A stretch of 64,000 nucleotides of DNA from Abelmoschus esculentus (taxonomy: Eukaryota; Streptophyta; Magnoliopsida; Malvales; Malvaceae): the NCBI GenBank assembly GCA_035048815.1, contig JAUCBN010000042.1, positions 15,643,501 through 15,707,500 of the forward strand, given 5' to 3'. Below, in pieces: positions 1-10,192 of the stretch. Every line of letters begins with the position of its first letter. Positions within the stretch are counted from its first letter, which is position 1. The notes beneath the pieces were generated by a model, which saw only the letters and a program-made list of their open reading frames with translations, was not told the DNA's origin and did not search any database. The translations under genes and the position numbers were made by a program.

Positions 1-90
1 GACTTCGAATTCTCTGTGAAGAACTCTGCCACGATACCGCCAGACGAGATATTGTTCAAGGGTATGTTGTTGCCTTTGAAAAGGCACTGA
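1..90 (+). CDS. 3' end of an unidentified gene, perhaps DUF1645/MAKR-like (partial, tentative)
   Basis: Frame 1 is open from the window edge for 29 codons and stops at 88-90. The peptide begins DFEFSVKNSATIPPDEILFK and ends in GMLLPLKRH. An acidic F-x-F start, an (A/P)DE(I/L)-F motif and a K/Q-G-x-LLPLK stretch recall plant DUF1645 and membrane-associated kinase regulator proteins, but this is inference from a short piece. A second frame stays open from 89 to 286 and is rich in Arg and Lys, so the stop may be a frameshift in a longer protein. No other exon is visible. A decaying copia LTR begins within about 100 bp, so this could equally be a gene relic. Confidence 0.25.
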   Translation, partial: DFEFSVKNSATIPPDEILFKGMLLPLKRH

Positions 91-349
91 CCATGGTAGA
101 AAGCTGACTTTGAGAGACGTTGCTCGACAACAAGGGCGGTGGAGAAAGCGGCCGGAGATGAAAAAGACGACAGTGGTGTCTAAGAAAAGGGAGAGAAATG
201 AATCTAATCTTGAGAAAGTAGTTGAAGAGAAGGGTGCCACTGCCATGCCTATGTTTCTCCATGATGAACGTCCTACCAGCACATAAGCACATAGGTGTGA
301 TTACACCACACCATTTCTTTTCTGGTCCAATTAAATTAGAATCTGGATG

Positions 350-701
350 GCAAAGATCAACCCATAATAGAGTTTTAAAACAAGAATAAAAATATCAAAT
401 ATATCGTAGAAAATCAACTTTCAACTTTATGAAAAAATAAAATAATGTAAAAAAAATTAAGTATTTTGTGAAAAAGAAAAAAAAAAACATAATTGATTTT
501 TTGTTGTTGAATGAATGAAATTGTTTACACAAGTTAATGCCTTTTTATAGGCTTTAGAATAAAACTTTGAATAGGATTAAAAGTCCTAATTACTTTAGAC
601 TTTTAATCCTATTAACTTAAGACTTTTAATTCTACTAAAATTATCTCTAAGTAATAGATCCTAACTCAAATTCCTACTAGTCCAATATATATAATCTTAC
701 A
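350..701 (-). repeat. 3' LTR of a Ty1/copia element (inner edge clear, outer edge uncertain)
   Basis: On the minus strand the copia coding remnant ends in a purine-rich tract (rc of about 702-716, ...CTTGAGGAGAGTG). The LTR then starts with TGTAAG at 701. A TATA-like TATAAAAAGG lies near 540-549 in the same orientation, as expected for an LTR promoter. The direct repeats of 'AAAGTCCTAATTA/TTTTAATCCTATT' type around 565-640 are part of it. The outer end was not located, and position 350 is a guess from the change in sequence character. Confidence 0.5.
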
Positions 702-1790
702 CTCTCCTCAAGTTGGAGAATATATATTGTATATTCCCAACTTGAATAGAAACTTGCCGAAAGAAGCTTTTGGTAATGCTTTTGTAAACACGTCTGCCAC
801 TTGTTCTTCTGTAGGAACATATGATAAAGAAGTTATCTCATTAGTAATCTTTTCTGAGATAAAATATCTATCAATCTCCACATGTTTCGTCCTATCATGA
901 TGAATTGGATTTTGAGCAATTTGTATGGCAGACTGATTATCACAAAAAATCTTAAACTTTTTTCTCTTGGTTCACACATCTAGCTCTTTTAGTAGCTTTA
1001 ATAACCAAATCCCTTCACACATTCCCAATGCTAAAGCCCTATATTTTGTTTCAACACTGCTTCTAGATACAATTGTTTGTTTTTTACTTCTCCCAAGTCA
1101 CTAGATTTTCCCAAACAAAGGAACAATAGCCACTAATTGATCTTCTTTCTGTCAGTTCGTCTGCCCAGCTTGAATCTGAAAAAATCTGAACAATATTTTC
1201 TTGAGTCTTTTTAAATAGCAGTCCATGCCCTGGTGTCTCTTTCAAGTATCTCAAAATTCTAATTGCAGCTTCTATGTGATCTTCCCTTGGATCAGTCATA
1301 TGTTGACTGATAACATTAACTGAAAAGGCAATATCTGGTCTGGTTAATGACAAATAAATCAACTTTCCCACCAACCTTTAAAATTTACTCTTATCAACTT
1401 TATGGCTTGATTCATATTTACTAAAATTTAATCATATTTTCATAGGAGTATCAACTGGTTTGCATCAGAGCATTCATGTTTCATTAAGTAAATCAAGTAC
1501 ATACTTTATTTGATTTATTACTAAACCTTTGCTCAACCTAGCAACCTTCATGCCTAAAAAGTATCTGAGTTTTCTTAGGTCTTTTATTTCAAACTCTGTA
1601 TTTAATAATTTTTTCAAGTGATTTATCTCTTCCCCATCATCACCTATCAGAATTATGTCGTCCACATAAACTATTAAAATAACTTTTTTATTATTAGAGG
1701 TTATCTAAATGAAGAGTGTGTGATATGCTAAGGATTGTTTGTATCCAGCTTTCAGAATCACCTTGGTGAATCTGTCAAACTAGACTCTAG
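702..1790 (-). mobile_element. Ty1/copia remnant: reverse transcriptase C-terminus and RNase H
   Basis: Read 1790 down to 720, three frames give copia pol. First comes an RT piece (FDRFTKVILKAGYKQS, then YVDDIILIGDD at about 1680-1630). Next is the RT-RNase H connection (MVGKLIYLSLTRPDIAF, 1374 downward), and finally RNase H (KYRALALG..., FCDNQSAIQIAQNPIHHDRT, VADVFTKALP) to about 740. In-frame stops, for example TAG where Trp is expected before FDRF, and frame changes show it is dead. All of gag, protease, integrase and the 5' LTR are missing. The element is cut at about 1790, where gypsy sequence begins. Confidence 0.85.
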
Positions 1791-2097
1791 GCGAATCCAT
1801 GATGTGTTCCATGTTTCTGTACTGAGACGATATCGAGCAGATCCGTCTCATGTTCTGTCTACGGAGGATTTCGAGATTTGACCTGATCTGTGTTATGAGG
1901 AGGAGCCTGTTGAGATCATTGATCAGGACCAGAGAGTTCTACGGAGGAAAACCATTAAGATGGTTAAGGTTCTCTGGCGTAACCGAGGTCTGGATGAGGC
2001 TACGTGGGAGCCCAGGCCTGTCATCAAAGCCCAGTATCCGCATCTCTTTAATCCAGGTAAATTTCGAGGACAGAATTTTCTGTAAGGGAGGGAGAGT
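1790..2097 (+). mobile_element. Ty3/gypsy pol 3' tail (integrase end plus chromodomain), first copy
   Basis: This stretch is a near-identical copy of 7606-7911. It encodes the end of integrase (IHDVFHVSVLRRYRADPS), an in-frame TGA at 1879-1881, then a chromodomain-like tail (VLWRNRGLDEATWEPRP). A polypurine tract follows (about 2083-2097), directly before LTR position 2098. A pol tail upstream of a 5' LTR means the region was once a tandem array LTR-internal-LTR-internal-LTR. The same TGA is present in the second copy. The left edge is a blunt junction with copia RT. Confidence 0.85.
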
Positions 2098-3914
2098 TGT
2101 AATAACGCAAAATCCGAGTCAAAATCCCCAAATTAAAAAGGTCAAAATCCCTAATTGGAACCCTAAAAATTGGGGATTAAAATTTCTGAAATAAGGACTA
2201 AATTGATAATTATTAAAACTTAAAGGGTCAAATTGAAAGAGTTCAAAAATTATAAACCCTTCCCAAGTAATTAACCCATTTTTTTTTGAAGGAACGTTTT
2301 CTTCCTCCTTCTGTAACCGAAACCAGGTGAGTTATGGGGGATTTAATTTTTAATAAAATTTAGATTTAAAATTGAAACATTGCTGGTTGGATTTCAAATC
2401 ATTCGAATCGTTCTACCTCTCTGTTATTGTCGATTTTTGGGTTTTGAAGTTGTCTTCTTCCTTGGGCTCATTGTTGGTAAGTTACGATTATTATTATTAT
2501 TGTTTCAGTTTAGTTGGAATCGTTTGAAGGTGTTGTTCTAGTTTAAATTTGTTTCGAATCTGAGAACTTAATTTTGAGTAGGGTTCAATGTGTATAAAGA
2601 ATTGTTGATATTGAGTTTGAAGGTGATTTAAGTTTGGGTTCAATCTCGGTTTTAATCCATTTTAGAGTGTTATTAGTGTTGGTTTATGTTGGATTCGTTA
2701 AGGATTTGTTGTAGGTTAATTTCGGATCGAATATGAAATGAAATCGGGTGAAAATAGGGATTAAAATCGAGTTTTTGGGTCTGTTTGGCACGGGGGGAAA
2801 ATCTGGGAAAATTCCCAGAATTTTCCCGAGAAACAAACAGGGGATAGACCGAACCCAGTGAACCGAACCAGACCCGACCCAGACGAACCGACCGGCCTTG
2901 AACCGAACCGGCCCAGACCGCGTGACCCAGAACCCAGACCCGACCCGACTGCCCGACCCAACCCGACAACCCGACCCGACCCGATCTCCGACCCGTTTCC
3001 CGACCCGGCTGACGTCACTGCTGACGTCAGCACTGGTCAACGCTGACGTCAGCAGTTGACTTTTTTGACCCGGGCCCACTTTATGTTTTTCGACGTCCTG
3101 AATTCAATGGCACGGTCCATTTTTCGAAATTCGAACCCGAAGTGTCGTTTTTGAAGGGTTTAAGTTCGATAGGTTATCTGGAAAATTTCTGTAAAAGTTT
3201 TTGAACACGTTTCTGTTTGCTTCAGGTGACGAGGATACCGACCCCGAGCAGTTACCTCCTCCTCCTCCTGTACATGGACCGATACATCCACATTCGAGAC
3301 CCTCACGTGAGTATCGAATTAATTCTGTTTAGTTTATTTTACGGTATTGTGGCATAGTAGAATGTCTAACGTAATTCTGCAAATTGTAGACTCTACTCCT
3401 GCTCAGCCCGGTGGTAGAGCCGAGTCCAGTAGACGTCAGGGTCGTCGTTGAGTCTTCTGATACAGGTGTGTTCTCTCCCGTTCAGCCTGTAAATTCTGTT
3501 ATTCTGTGTATTGATTATGTTATCCGTATGATCATGCATAATTCTGTTATATCATATCTGATTCTGATTTCTGTCATGCTTGCCTCCTGTTAGAATATAA
3601 GGCATGCATTCTGATTATGTATTTACACATATCATGGCATCTGGGATATTATCTGTGTACGGGGAAGTTAGTGATTTTATCACTTCTGTTCAGTGGCTCC
3701 ACCTTCGGGTCGAGTACCACTTCTGTTGGTGTGATGGTGTTAGAGTGGTCTGGGGACCAACTCTTCTGAGGTGTTCGGAGATGGGTATATATCATGCATA
3801 CTCTGTCTGTTTTGTATAATCTGTTCTGTTATTCCGTTATCTGCTCTAGAGACACACTAGGCTCCCCAGCTTACACCCTCTCAAATTTCTGTTTCAGATC
3901 TCAGTCTTAGACTC
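2098..3914 (+). repeat. Ty3/gypsy LTR, upstream copy, truncated at its 3' end
   Basis: It starts TGTAATAACG right after a polypurine tract. It matches 7912-9872 almost base for base, apart from indels: a shorter CCGACCC-rich block near 2845-3000 and fewer TGACGTCA palindromes. Similarity to the other LTR stops at 'GACTC' (3914). The last roughly 320 bp present in the other LTR (9873-10192) are missing here, as are the primer binding site and the gag start. The GC-rich stretch 2845-3010 gives long open frames on both strands, but these are low-complexity artefacts. Confidence 0.88.
3008..3060. promoter_or_regulatory. TGACGTCA palindrome cluster in the upstream gypsy LTR
   Basis: Three perfect TGACGTCA palindromes lie at 3010-3017, 3022-3029 and 3044-3051, followed by TTGAC (W-box core) at about 3056. 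TGACG is the core bound by plant TGA-type bZIP factors (as-1 type) and TTGAC is the WRKY core. Their position within the LTR suggests promoter function; this is inference. Confidence 0.45.
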
Positions 3915-6900
3915 CGGATTCCACTGAAGATTGCAGTGGCTACACATCACGATACTGAGTATAAGATAATCACTCGGCGTGCCAGGATAACCGAGCGTAA
4001 TGAGGTTCTGAGGGTTCAGATGGAATCCCAAGGTCAGGATAGAGGTAGACGGCAGTCTGCCTTATCTGTTCAGTACAGTCAGGGTTTTCAGTCCCAAAAG
4101 AGAGGCCGCGATGAGTATGACCCGCAAAGTTCGACACGGTCTAGACCTACAGTATCAGCTGTCCCTGCTGCTAGTGGAGCTAGATCCACTAGTACCCGAG
4201 CGATACCTCAGTGTACATTCTATAAGAAATGGCACCCCAGAGAGTGTCGCATGAGGAGTGGAGCTTGTTTCCGATGTGGATCCCTTGATCACCGCCTCCA
4301 AGACTATCCAGTGGCACCACAGTCTGGTTACGCTCCGGGCCAATCACAGGCTTCAGTTCAGACCCCAGCAGGGGAAAGAGGATAGGGTAGACCCGCTGCT
4401 TCTGGTACTGGTAGTAGAGGCAGACCCAGTCAGTTCAGAGGAGCTGCCAGATCAGGAGGATCTCAGTATGGTATGGTATATGCTACGAGGAGGCAAGAGG
4501 ACCGAGATGAGCCAGACGTCATTGCTGGTACATTTTTTGTACACACTGTTCCCTTCTTCGCACTATTAGATAATGGGTCAACACATTCCTATGTCTCTAG
4601 TTCTGTAGCGGGGTATCTGAAAATTTCTGAGGAGGATACTGGTAGTTCCGTTTCAGTTTTTAGCCCTGTAGGCCACCAGATGGAGATTTCCAAAGTTTAC
4701 AGAGATTGTCCCCTTGAGCTTCACGGGGAAATCTTTCCTGCAAATCTAATGAAGTTACCATTTGTGGACTTCGATTTGATTCTGGGGATGGACTGGTTAT
4801 CCGCTCACCGAGTGACTCTGGACTGTGAGCGTAAGAGGGCAATTCTGAGAACTTCTGATAGACGAGAGGTAACTCTCATCGGTGAGCGCCGAGGTTATCT
4901 GTCCAATCTGGTATCAGCTATGAAAGCTAAAAAGATGATTAAGAAGGGGTGTATAGCCTATCTTGCCTACATCCTTGACCGGAGGGAACCTGATTCTAGA
5001 ATGGATAAGATCCGCGTAGTCTGTGAATTTCTAGATGTTTTTTCCGGAAGAGCTACCAGGTGTACCCCCTAAGCGTGAGGAAGTGGAGTTCGGTATTGAG
5101 TTATACCCTAGGACCATTCCAGTATCTATGCCACCTTATCGGATGGCTCCGAAAGAGCTCAAGGAGCTTAAGATTCAGCTACAGGAACTTCTGGATAGAG
5201 GTTTCATACAGCACAGTGTTTCACCGTGGGGAGCCCCTGTCCTGTTCGTTAAGAAGAAAGATGGCTCTTTGCGCTTGTGTATTGACTACCGGAAGCTGAA
5301 CAAGTTGACTGTCAAGAACAAGTACCCACTTCCCCGCATTGATGATCTGTTCGATCAGTTCCGAGGAGCTTCGGTTTTCTCTAAGATAGACCTGAGATCT
5401 GGTTATTACCAACTCAAGGTTAAGGATTCTGACGTGTCCAAGACAGCTTTCAGAACTCGTTACAGTCACTACGAGTTTCTGGTAATGCCCTTCGGTCTTA
5501 CGAATGCCCCTGCAGCATTCATGGACATGATGAATAGGGTGTTTCGACCCTATGTGGATCAGTTCATAGTGGTTTTCATTGATGATATACTGGTCTACTC
5601 CAAGTCTGAGGATGAGCATGAGCAACATCTCCGTATTGTTCTACAGACTCTGAGGGAGAAACAGTTGTATGCAAAATTCAGCAAATGTGAATTCTGGCTC
5701 TTGGAGGTTGTTTTTCTGGGATATGTGGTATCTGCTAAGGGTATTCAGGTTGATCCGAACAATAACGAGGCTATTATGAGTTGGCAACGGCCCAAGAATG
5801 TAACAGAGATCCGTAGTTTTTTGGGACTAGCGGGTTATTATCGGAGATTTGTGGAGGGCTTTTCTTCCATAGCCGCTCCGTTGATTAAGCTTCTGAGGAA
5901 GGATATTCCCTTTATCTGGTCTGAGGCTCAGCAGTAGAGTTTTGATAAACTGAAGTCCGTTCTGACCTAAGCACTAGTTCTGATACAACCAGAGTCGGGG
6001 AAACCCTATACTGTTTATAGTGATGCCTCCTACACTGGTCTGGGATGTGTTCTGATGCAGGATGGGAAGGTAGTAGCTTATGCGTCCCGACAGTTGAAAC
6101 CGTATGAGTGTAACTACCCTACCCACGATCTGGAGTTAGCAACTGTGATCTTTACTCTAAAAATCTGGAGACACTATCTCTATGGAGAGAAGTGTTATAT
6201 TTTCACTGATCATAAGAGTCTGAAGTACCTTCTCACCCAGAAGGAACTTAATCTGAGACAGCACCGCTGGCTAGAGCTTCTGAAGGACTATGATTGTGAG
6301 ATTGAACATCATCCTGGTAAGGCTAATGTCGTTGCGGATGCTCTGAGTCGCAACACCATTTTTGATCTGAGAGTATTGTTTGCTCGGATGAGTCTGTTAG
6401 AGGATGACAGTTTATTGGCAGAGCTTTGGGTGGTTCCTACACTGATTTTTGAGATTAAGGCTGAGCAGCCTAATGATCCGTATTTGGCTCACCGCATTAC
6501 GGAAGTTCAGGAGGGGACTTCTCAGGATTTTTCTCTGAACCAGGATGAAGTTCTGTGTTTCCGGGGTCGTCTCTGTGTTCTGAGGAATTCTGAACTGAAA
6601 CAAGTCATTATGCGTGAGGCTCATGATAGTCCGTACTCTATGCACCCTGGAGGTGACAAGATGTACAAGAATCTCCGAAAAAAGTACTGGTGGAAAGATC
6701 TCAAGCGAGACGTGGTCAGTTTTGTTTCGAAGTGCTTGACTTGTCAGAAAGTCAAAGCCGAACATCAGCGACCATCTGGATTACTTCAGCATATCGAGAT
6801 TCCCCAGTGGAAATGGGAGCGGGTGACCATGGATTTTGTCAGTGGATTACCTTTGACTCCGTCAAAGAAGGATTCTGTCTGGGTCATCGTTGATCGTTTG

Positions 6901-7911
6901 ACCAAGTCTGCTCATTTCATTCCGGTCAAGACCACCTATCCTCTGAGTAGGTTGGCTCGATTATATATCTCCGAGATTGTCCGGTTACATGGAGTACCAT
7001 TGTCTATTATATCTGATCGAGATCCGAGATTCACGTCTAAGTTCTAGGGATCCCTACATACTGTTCTGGGTACTCGACTGAACTTCAGCACTGCTTATCA
7101 CCCTCAGACCGATGGTCAATCTGAACGGGTGATTTAGATCCTCGAGGACATGTTGAGAGGATGTATTCTAGATTTCAGAGGTAGCTGGGAGGATTTCCTG
7201 CCTTTAGCAGAGTTCGCGTACAACAACAGCTATCAGGCCAGCATTAAGATGACACCATATGAGGCTCTGTACGGGCGTAAGTGTCGCACCCCGATTGGTT
7301 GGACTGAGCTCACTGAACACCGTTTGTTGGGTCCAGATATTGTACATGAGGCAGAGGAGACTGTCAGATTGATTCGGGATCAGCTCAAAGCCGCTTTTGA
7401 TAGACAAAAATCTTACGCTGATCTGAGGCGTAAAGATCTTGAGTTTGATGTTGGTGACGAGGTCTTCCTGAAAGTATCTCCTTGGAGGAAGGTACTACGA
7501 TTTGGCCGTAAGGGCAAACTCAGTCCCAGATATATTGGACCCTACCGGATTATCAGACGCATCGGACCTGTAGCTTATCAGCTTGAGTTACCACCTGAAC
7601 TCAGGCGAATCCATGATGTGTTCCATGTTTCTGTACTGAGACGATATCGAGCAGATCCGTCTCATGTTCTGTCTACGGAGGATTTCGAGATTTGACCTGA
7701 TCTGTGTTATGAGGAGGAGCCTGTTGAGATCATTGATCAGGACCAGAGAGTTCTACGGAGGAAAACCATTAAGATGGTTAAGGTTCTTTGGCGTAACCGA
7801 GGTCTAGATGAGGCTACGTGGGAGCCCAGGTCTGTCATCAAAGCCCAGTATCCGCATCTCTTTAATCCAGGTAAATTTCGAGGACAGAATTTTCTATAAG
7901 GGAGAGAGAGT
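3915..7911 (+). pseudogene. Ty3/gypsy gag-pol (Tekay/Del-like chromovirus), defective
   Basis: Domains in order: C-terminal gag with a degenerate zinc knuckle (CFRCGSLDHR, last Cys replaced by Tyr, about 4266-4310); protease (LLDNGSTHSYV, about 4563-4600, with Asn where Ser/Thr is usual after the catalytic Asp); RT (5035-5937, FIDDILVYS); RNase H (about 5990-6340, [12 protein letters not shown]); integrase with HHCC finger (6601-6760) and DDE core (6800-7170); C-terminal chromodomain-like tail (to 7899). Lesions seen are TAG at 4383, a one-base frameshift in a T-run at about 5041, TAG at 5935, a TAA at about 5968, TAG at 7045, a TAG near 7135 and TGA at 7693. The gag N-terminus and primer binding site are deleted. 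Non-functional. Confidence 0.92.
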
Positions 7912-10192
7912 TGTAATAACGCAAAATCCGAGTCAAAATCCCCAAATTAAAAAGGTCAAAATCCCTAATTGGAACCCTAAAAATTGGGGATTAAAATTTC
8001 TGAAATAAGGACTAAATTGATAATTATTAAAACTTAAAGGGTTAAATTGAAAGAGTTCAAAAATTATAAACCCTTCCCAAGTAATTAACCCATTTTTTTT
8101 TGAAGGAACGTTTTCTTCCTCCTTCTGTAACCGAAACCAGGTGAGTTATGGGGGATTTAATTTTTAATAAAATTCAGATTTAAAATTGAAACATTGCTGG
8201 TTGGATTTCAAATCATTCGAATCGTTCTACCTCTCTGTTACTGTCGATTTTTGGGTTTTGAAGTTGTCTTCTTCCTTGGGCTCATTATTGGTAATTATTA
8301 TTGTTTCAGTTTAGTTGGAATCGTTTGAAGGTGTTCTAGTTTAAATTTGTTTCGAATCTGAGAACTTAATTTTGAGTAGGGTTCAATGTGTATAAAGAAT
8401 TGTTGATATTGAGTTTGAAGGTGATTTAAGTTTGGGTTCAATCTCGGTTTTAATCCATTTTAGAGTGTTATTAGTGTTGGTTTATGTTGGATTCGTTAAG
8501 GATTTGTTATAGGTTAATTTCGGATCGAATATGGAATGAAATCGGGTGAAAATAGGGATTAAAATCGAGTTTTTGGGTCTGTTAGGCACGGGGGGAAATC
8601 TGGAAATTTTCCAGATTTTCCGGGAAAATCTGGGAAAATTCCCAGAATTTTCCCGAGAAACAAACAGGGGATAGACCAAACCCAGTGAACCGAACCGGCC
8701 CAGTGAACCGAACCAGACCCGGCCCAGACGAATCGACCGGCCTTGAACCGAACCAGCCCAGTGAACCGAACCAGACCCGGCCCAGACGAACCGACCGGCC
8801 TTGAACCGAACCGGCCCAGACCGCGTGACCCAAAACCCAGACCCGACCCGACTGCCCGACCCGACCCGATCTCCGACCTGTTTCCCAACCCAGCTAACGT
8901 CATCGCTGACGTAACTGCTGACATCAGCAGCTGACGTCAGCGTTGACTAATGACGTCACTGCTGACATCAGCGTTGACCAGTGCTGACGTCAGCGTTGAC
9001 CAGTGCTGACGTCAGCAGTTGACTTTTTTTGACCCGGGCCCACTTTATGTTTTTCGGCGTCCTGAATTCAATGGCACGGTCCATTTTTCGAAATTCGAAC
9101 CCGAAGTGTCGTTTTTGGAGGGTTTAAGTTCGATAGGTTATCTAGAAAATTTCTGTAAAAATTTCTGAACACGTTTCTGTTTGCTTCAGGTGACGAGGAT
9201 TCCGACCCCGAGCAGTTACCTCCTCCTGTACGTGGACCGATACATCCGCATTCGAGACCCTCACGTGAGTATCGAATTAATTCTGTTTAGTTTATTTTAC
9301 GGTATTGTGGCATAGTAGAATGTCTAACGTAATTCTGCAAATTGTAGACTCTACTCCTGCTCAGCCCGGTGGTAGAGCCGAGTCCAGTAGACGTCAGGGT
9401 CGTCGTTGAGTCTTCTGATACAGGTGTGTTCTCTCCCGTTCAGCCTGTAAATTCTGTTATTCTGTGTATTGGTTCTGTTATCCGTATGATCATGCATAAT
9501 TCTGTTATATCATATATGATTCTGATTTCTGTCATGCTTGCCTCCTGTTAGAATATAAGGCATGCATTCTGATTATGTATCTGCACATATCATGGCATTT
9601 GGGATATTATCTGTGTACGGGGAAGTTAGTGATTTTATCACTTCTGTTCAGTGGCTCCACCTTCGGATCGAGTACCACTTCTGTTGGTGTGATGGTGTTA
9701 GAGTGGTCTGGGGACCAACTCTTCTGAGGTGCTCGGAGATGGGTGCATATCATGCATACTCTGTCTGTTCTGTATAATCTGTTCTGTTATTCCGTTATCT
9801 GCTCTAGAGACACACTAGGCTCCCCAGCTTACACCCTCTCAGATTTCTGTTTCAGATCTCAGTCTTAGACTCGGTACGATACTTGGGGGTTCCTGTTCCA
9901 GTATCTAATTTATAGTATGTAATCATTTTCGGATTCCGAATTATTTATAGTTGAACAATATTTCTGTAATTAAATATTTATCGGTTTTTGTTACATTTAC
10001 TGTTTATAATTATGGGCTGAACTTTATTTTGTAAATGTTTAATTTTATTATCATTTTAAATTATTATTTATTCAATAATTTATCTGAATATTTTTATTTT
10101 ATTTTTGTAAAAACCCTAACGTGAGAAACAAGTTTTCAAGCCGTAAACCCTAACTTGTAATCTAAGAAATTAGGTTACTTTTAGGGGCTACA
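7912..10192 (+). repeat. Ty3/gypsy LTR, downstream complete copy (2281 bp)
   Basis: It starts TGTAATAACG after a purine tract (7897-7911) and ends in GGGGCTACA at 10192. The TG...CA ends and partial inverted symmetry (TGTA...TACA) fit a gypsy LTR. The end is set by where ATG2 exon sequence resumes. Compared with the upstream LTR it carries an extra roughly 70-bp duplication in the CCGAACC/GACCCGG block (about 8690-8820) and an expanded TGACGTCA cluster. No target-site duplication can be tested because the outer left end of the array is gone. Confidence 0.85.
8897..9025. promoter_or_regulatory. Expanded TGACGTCA / TTGAC array in the downstream gypsy LTR
   Basis: Perfect TGACGTCA lies at 8932-8939, 8951-8958, 8985-8992 and 9007-9014. 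Decayed forms TGACATCA lie at 8919-8926 and 8963-8970, and TGACGTAA at 8907-8914. TTGAC cores follow several of them (about 8943, 8974, 8996, 9019). The repeated module is about 22-45 bp. Known factors for these cores are TGA bZIPs and WRKYs; a role in element transcription is inferred. Confidence 0.5.

Noticed and set aside
2673..3079. Overlapping long open frames on both strands (and their relatives at 8482-8934)
   Set aside because: They lie in the CCGACCC/GACCCGG low-complexity part of the gypsy LTR; codon content is Gly/Arg/Val or Pro/Arg/Asp repeats with no domain.
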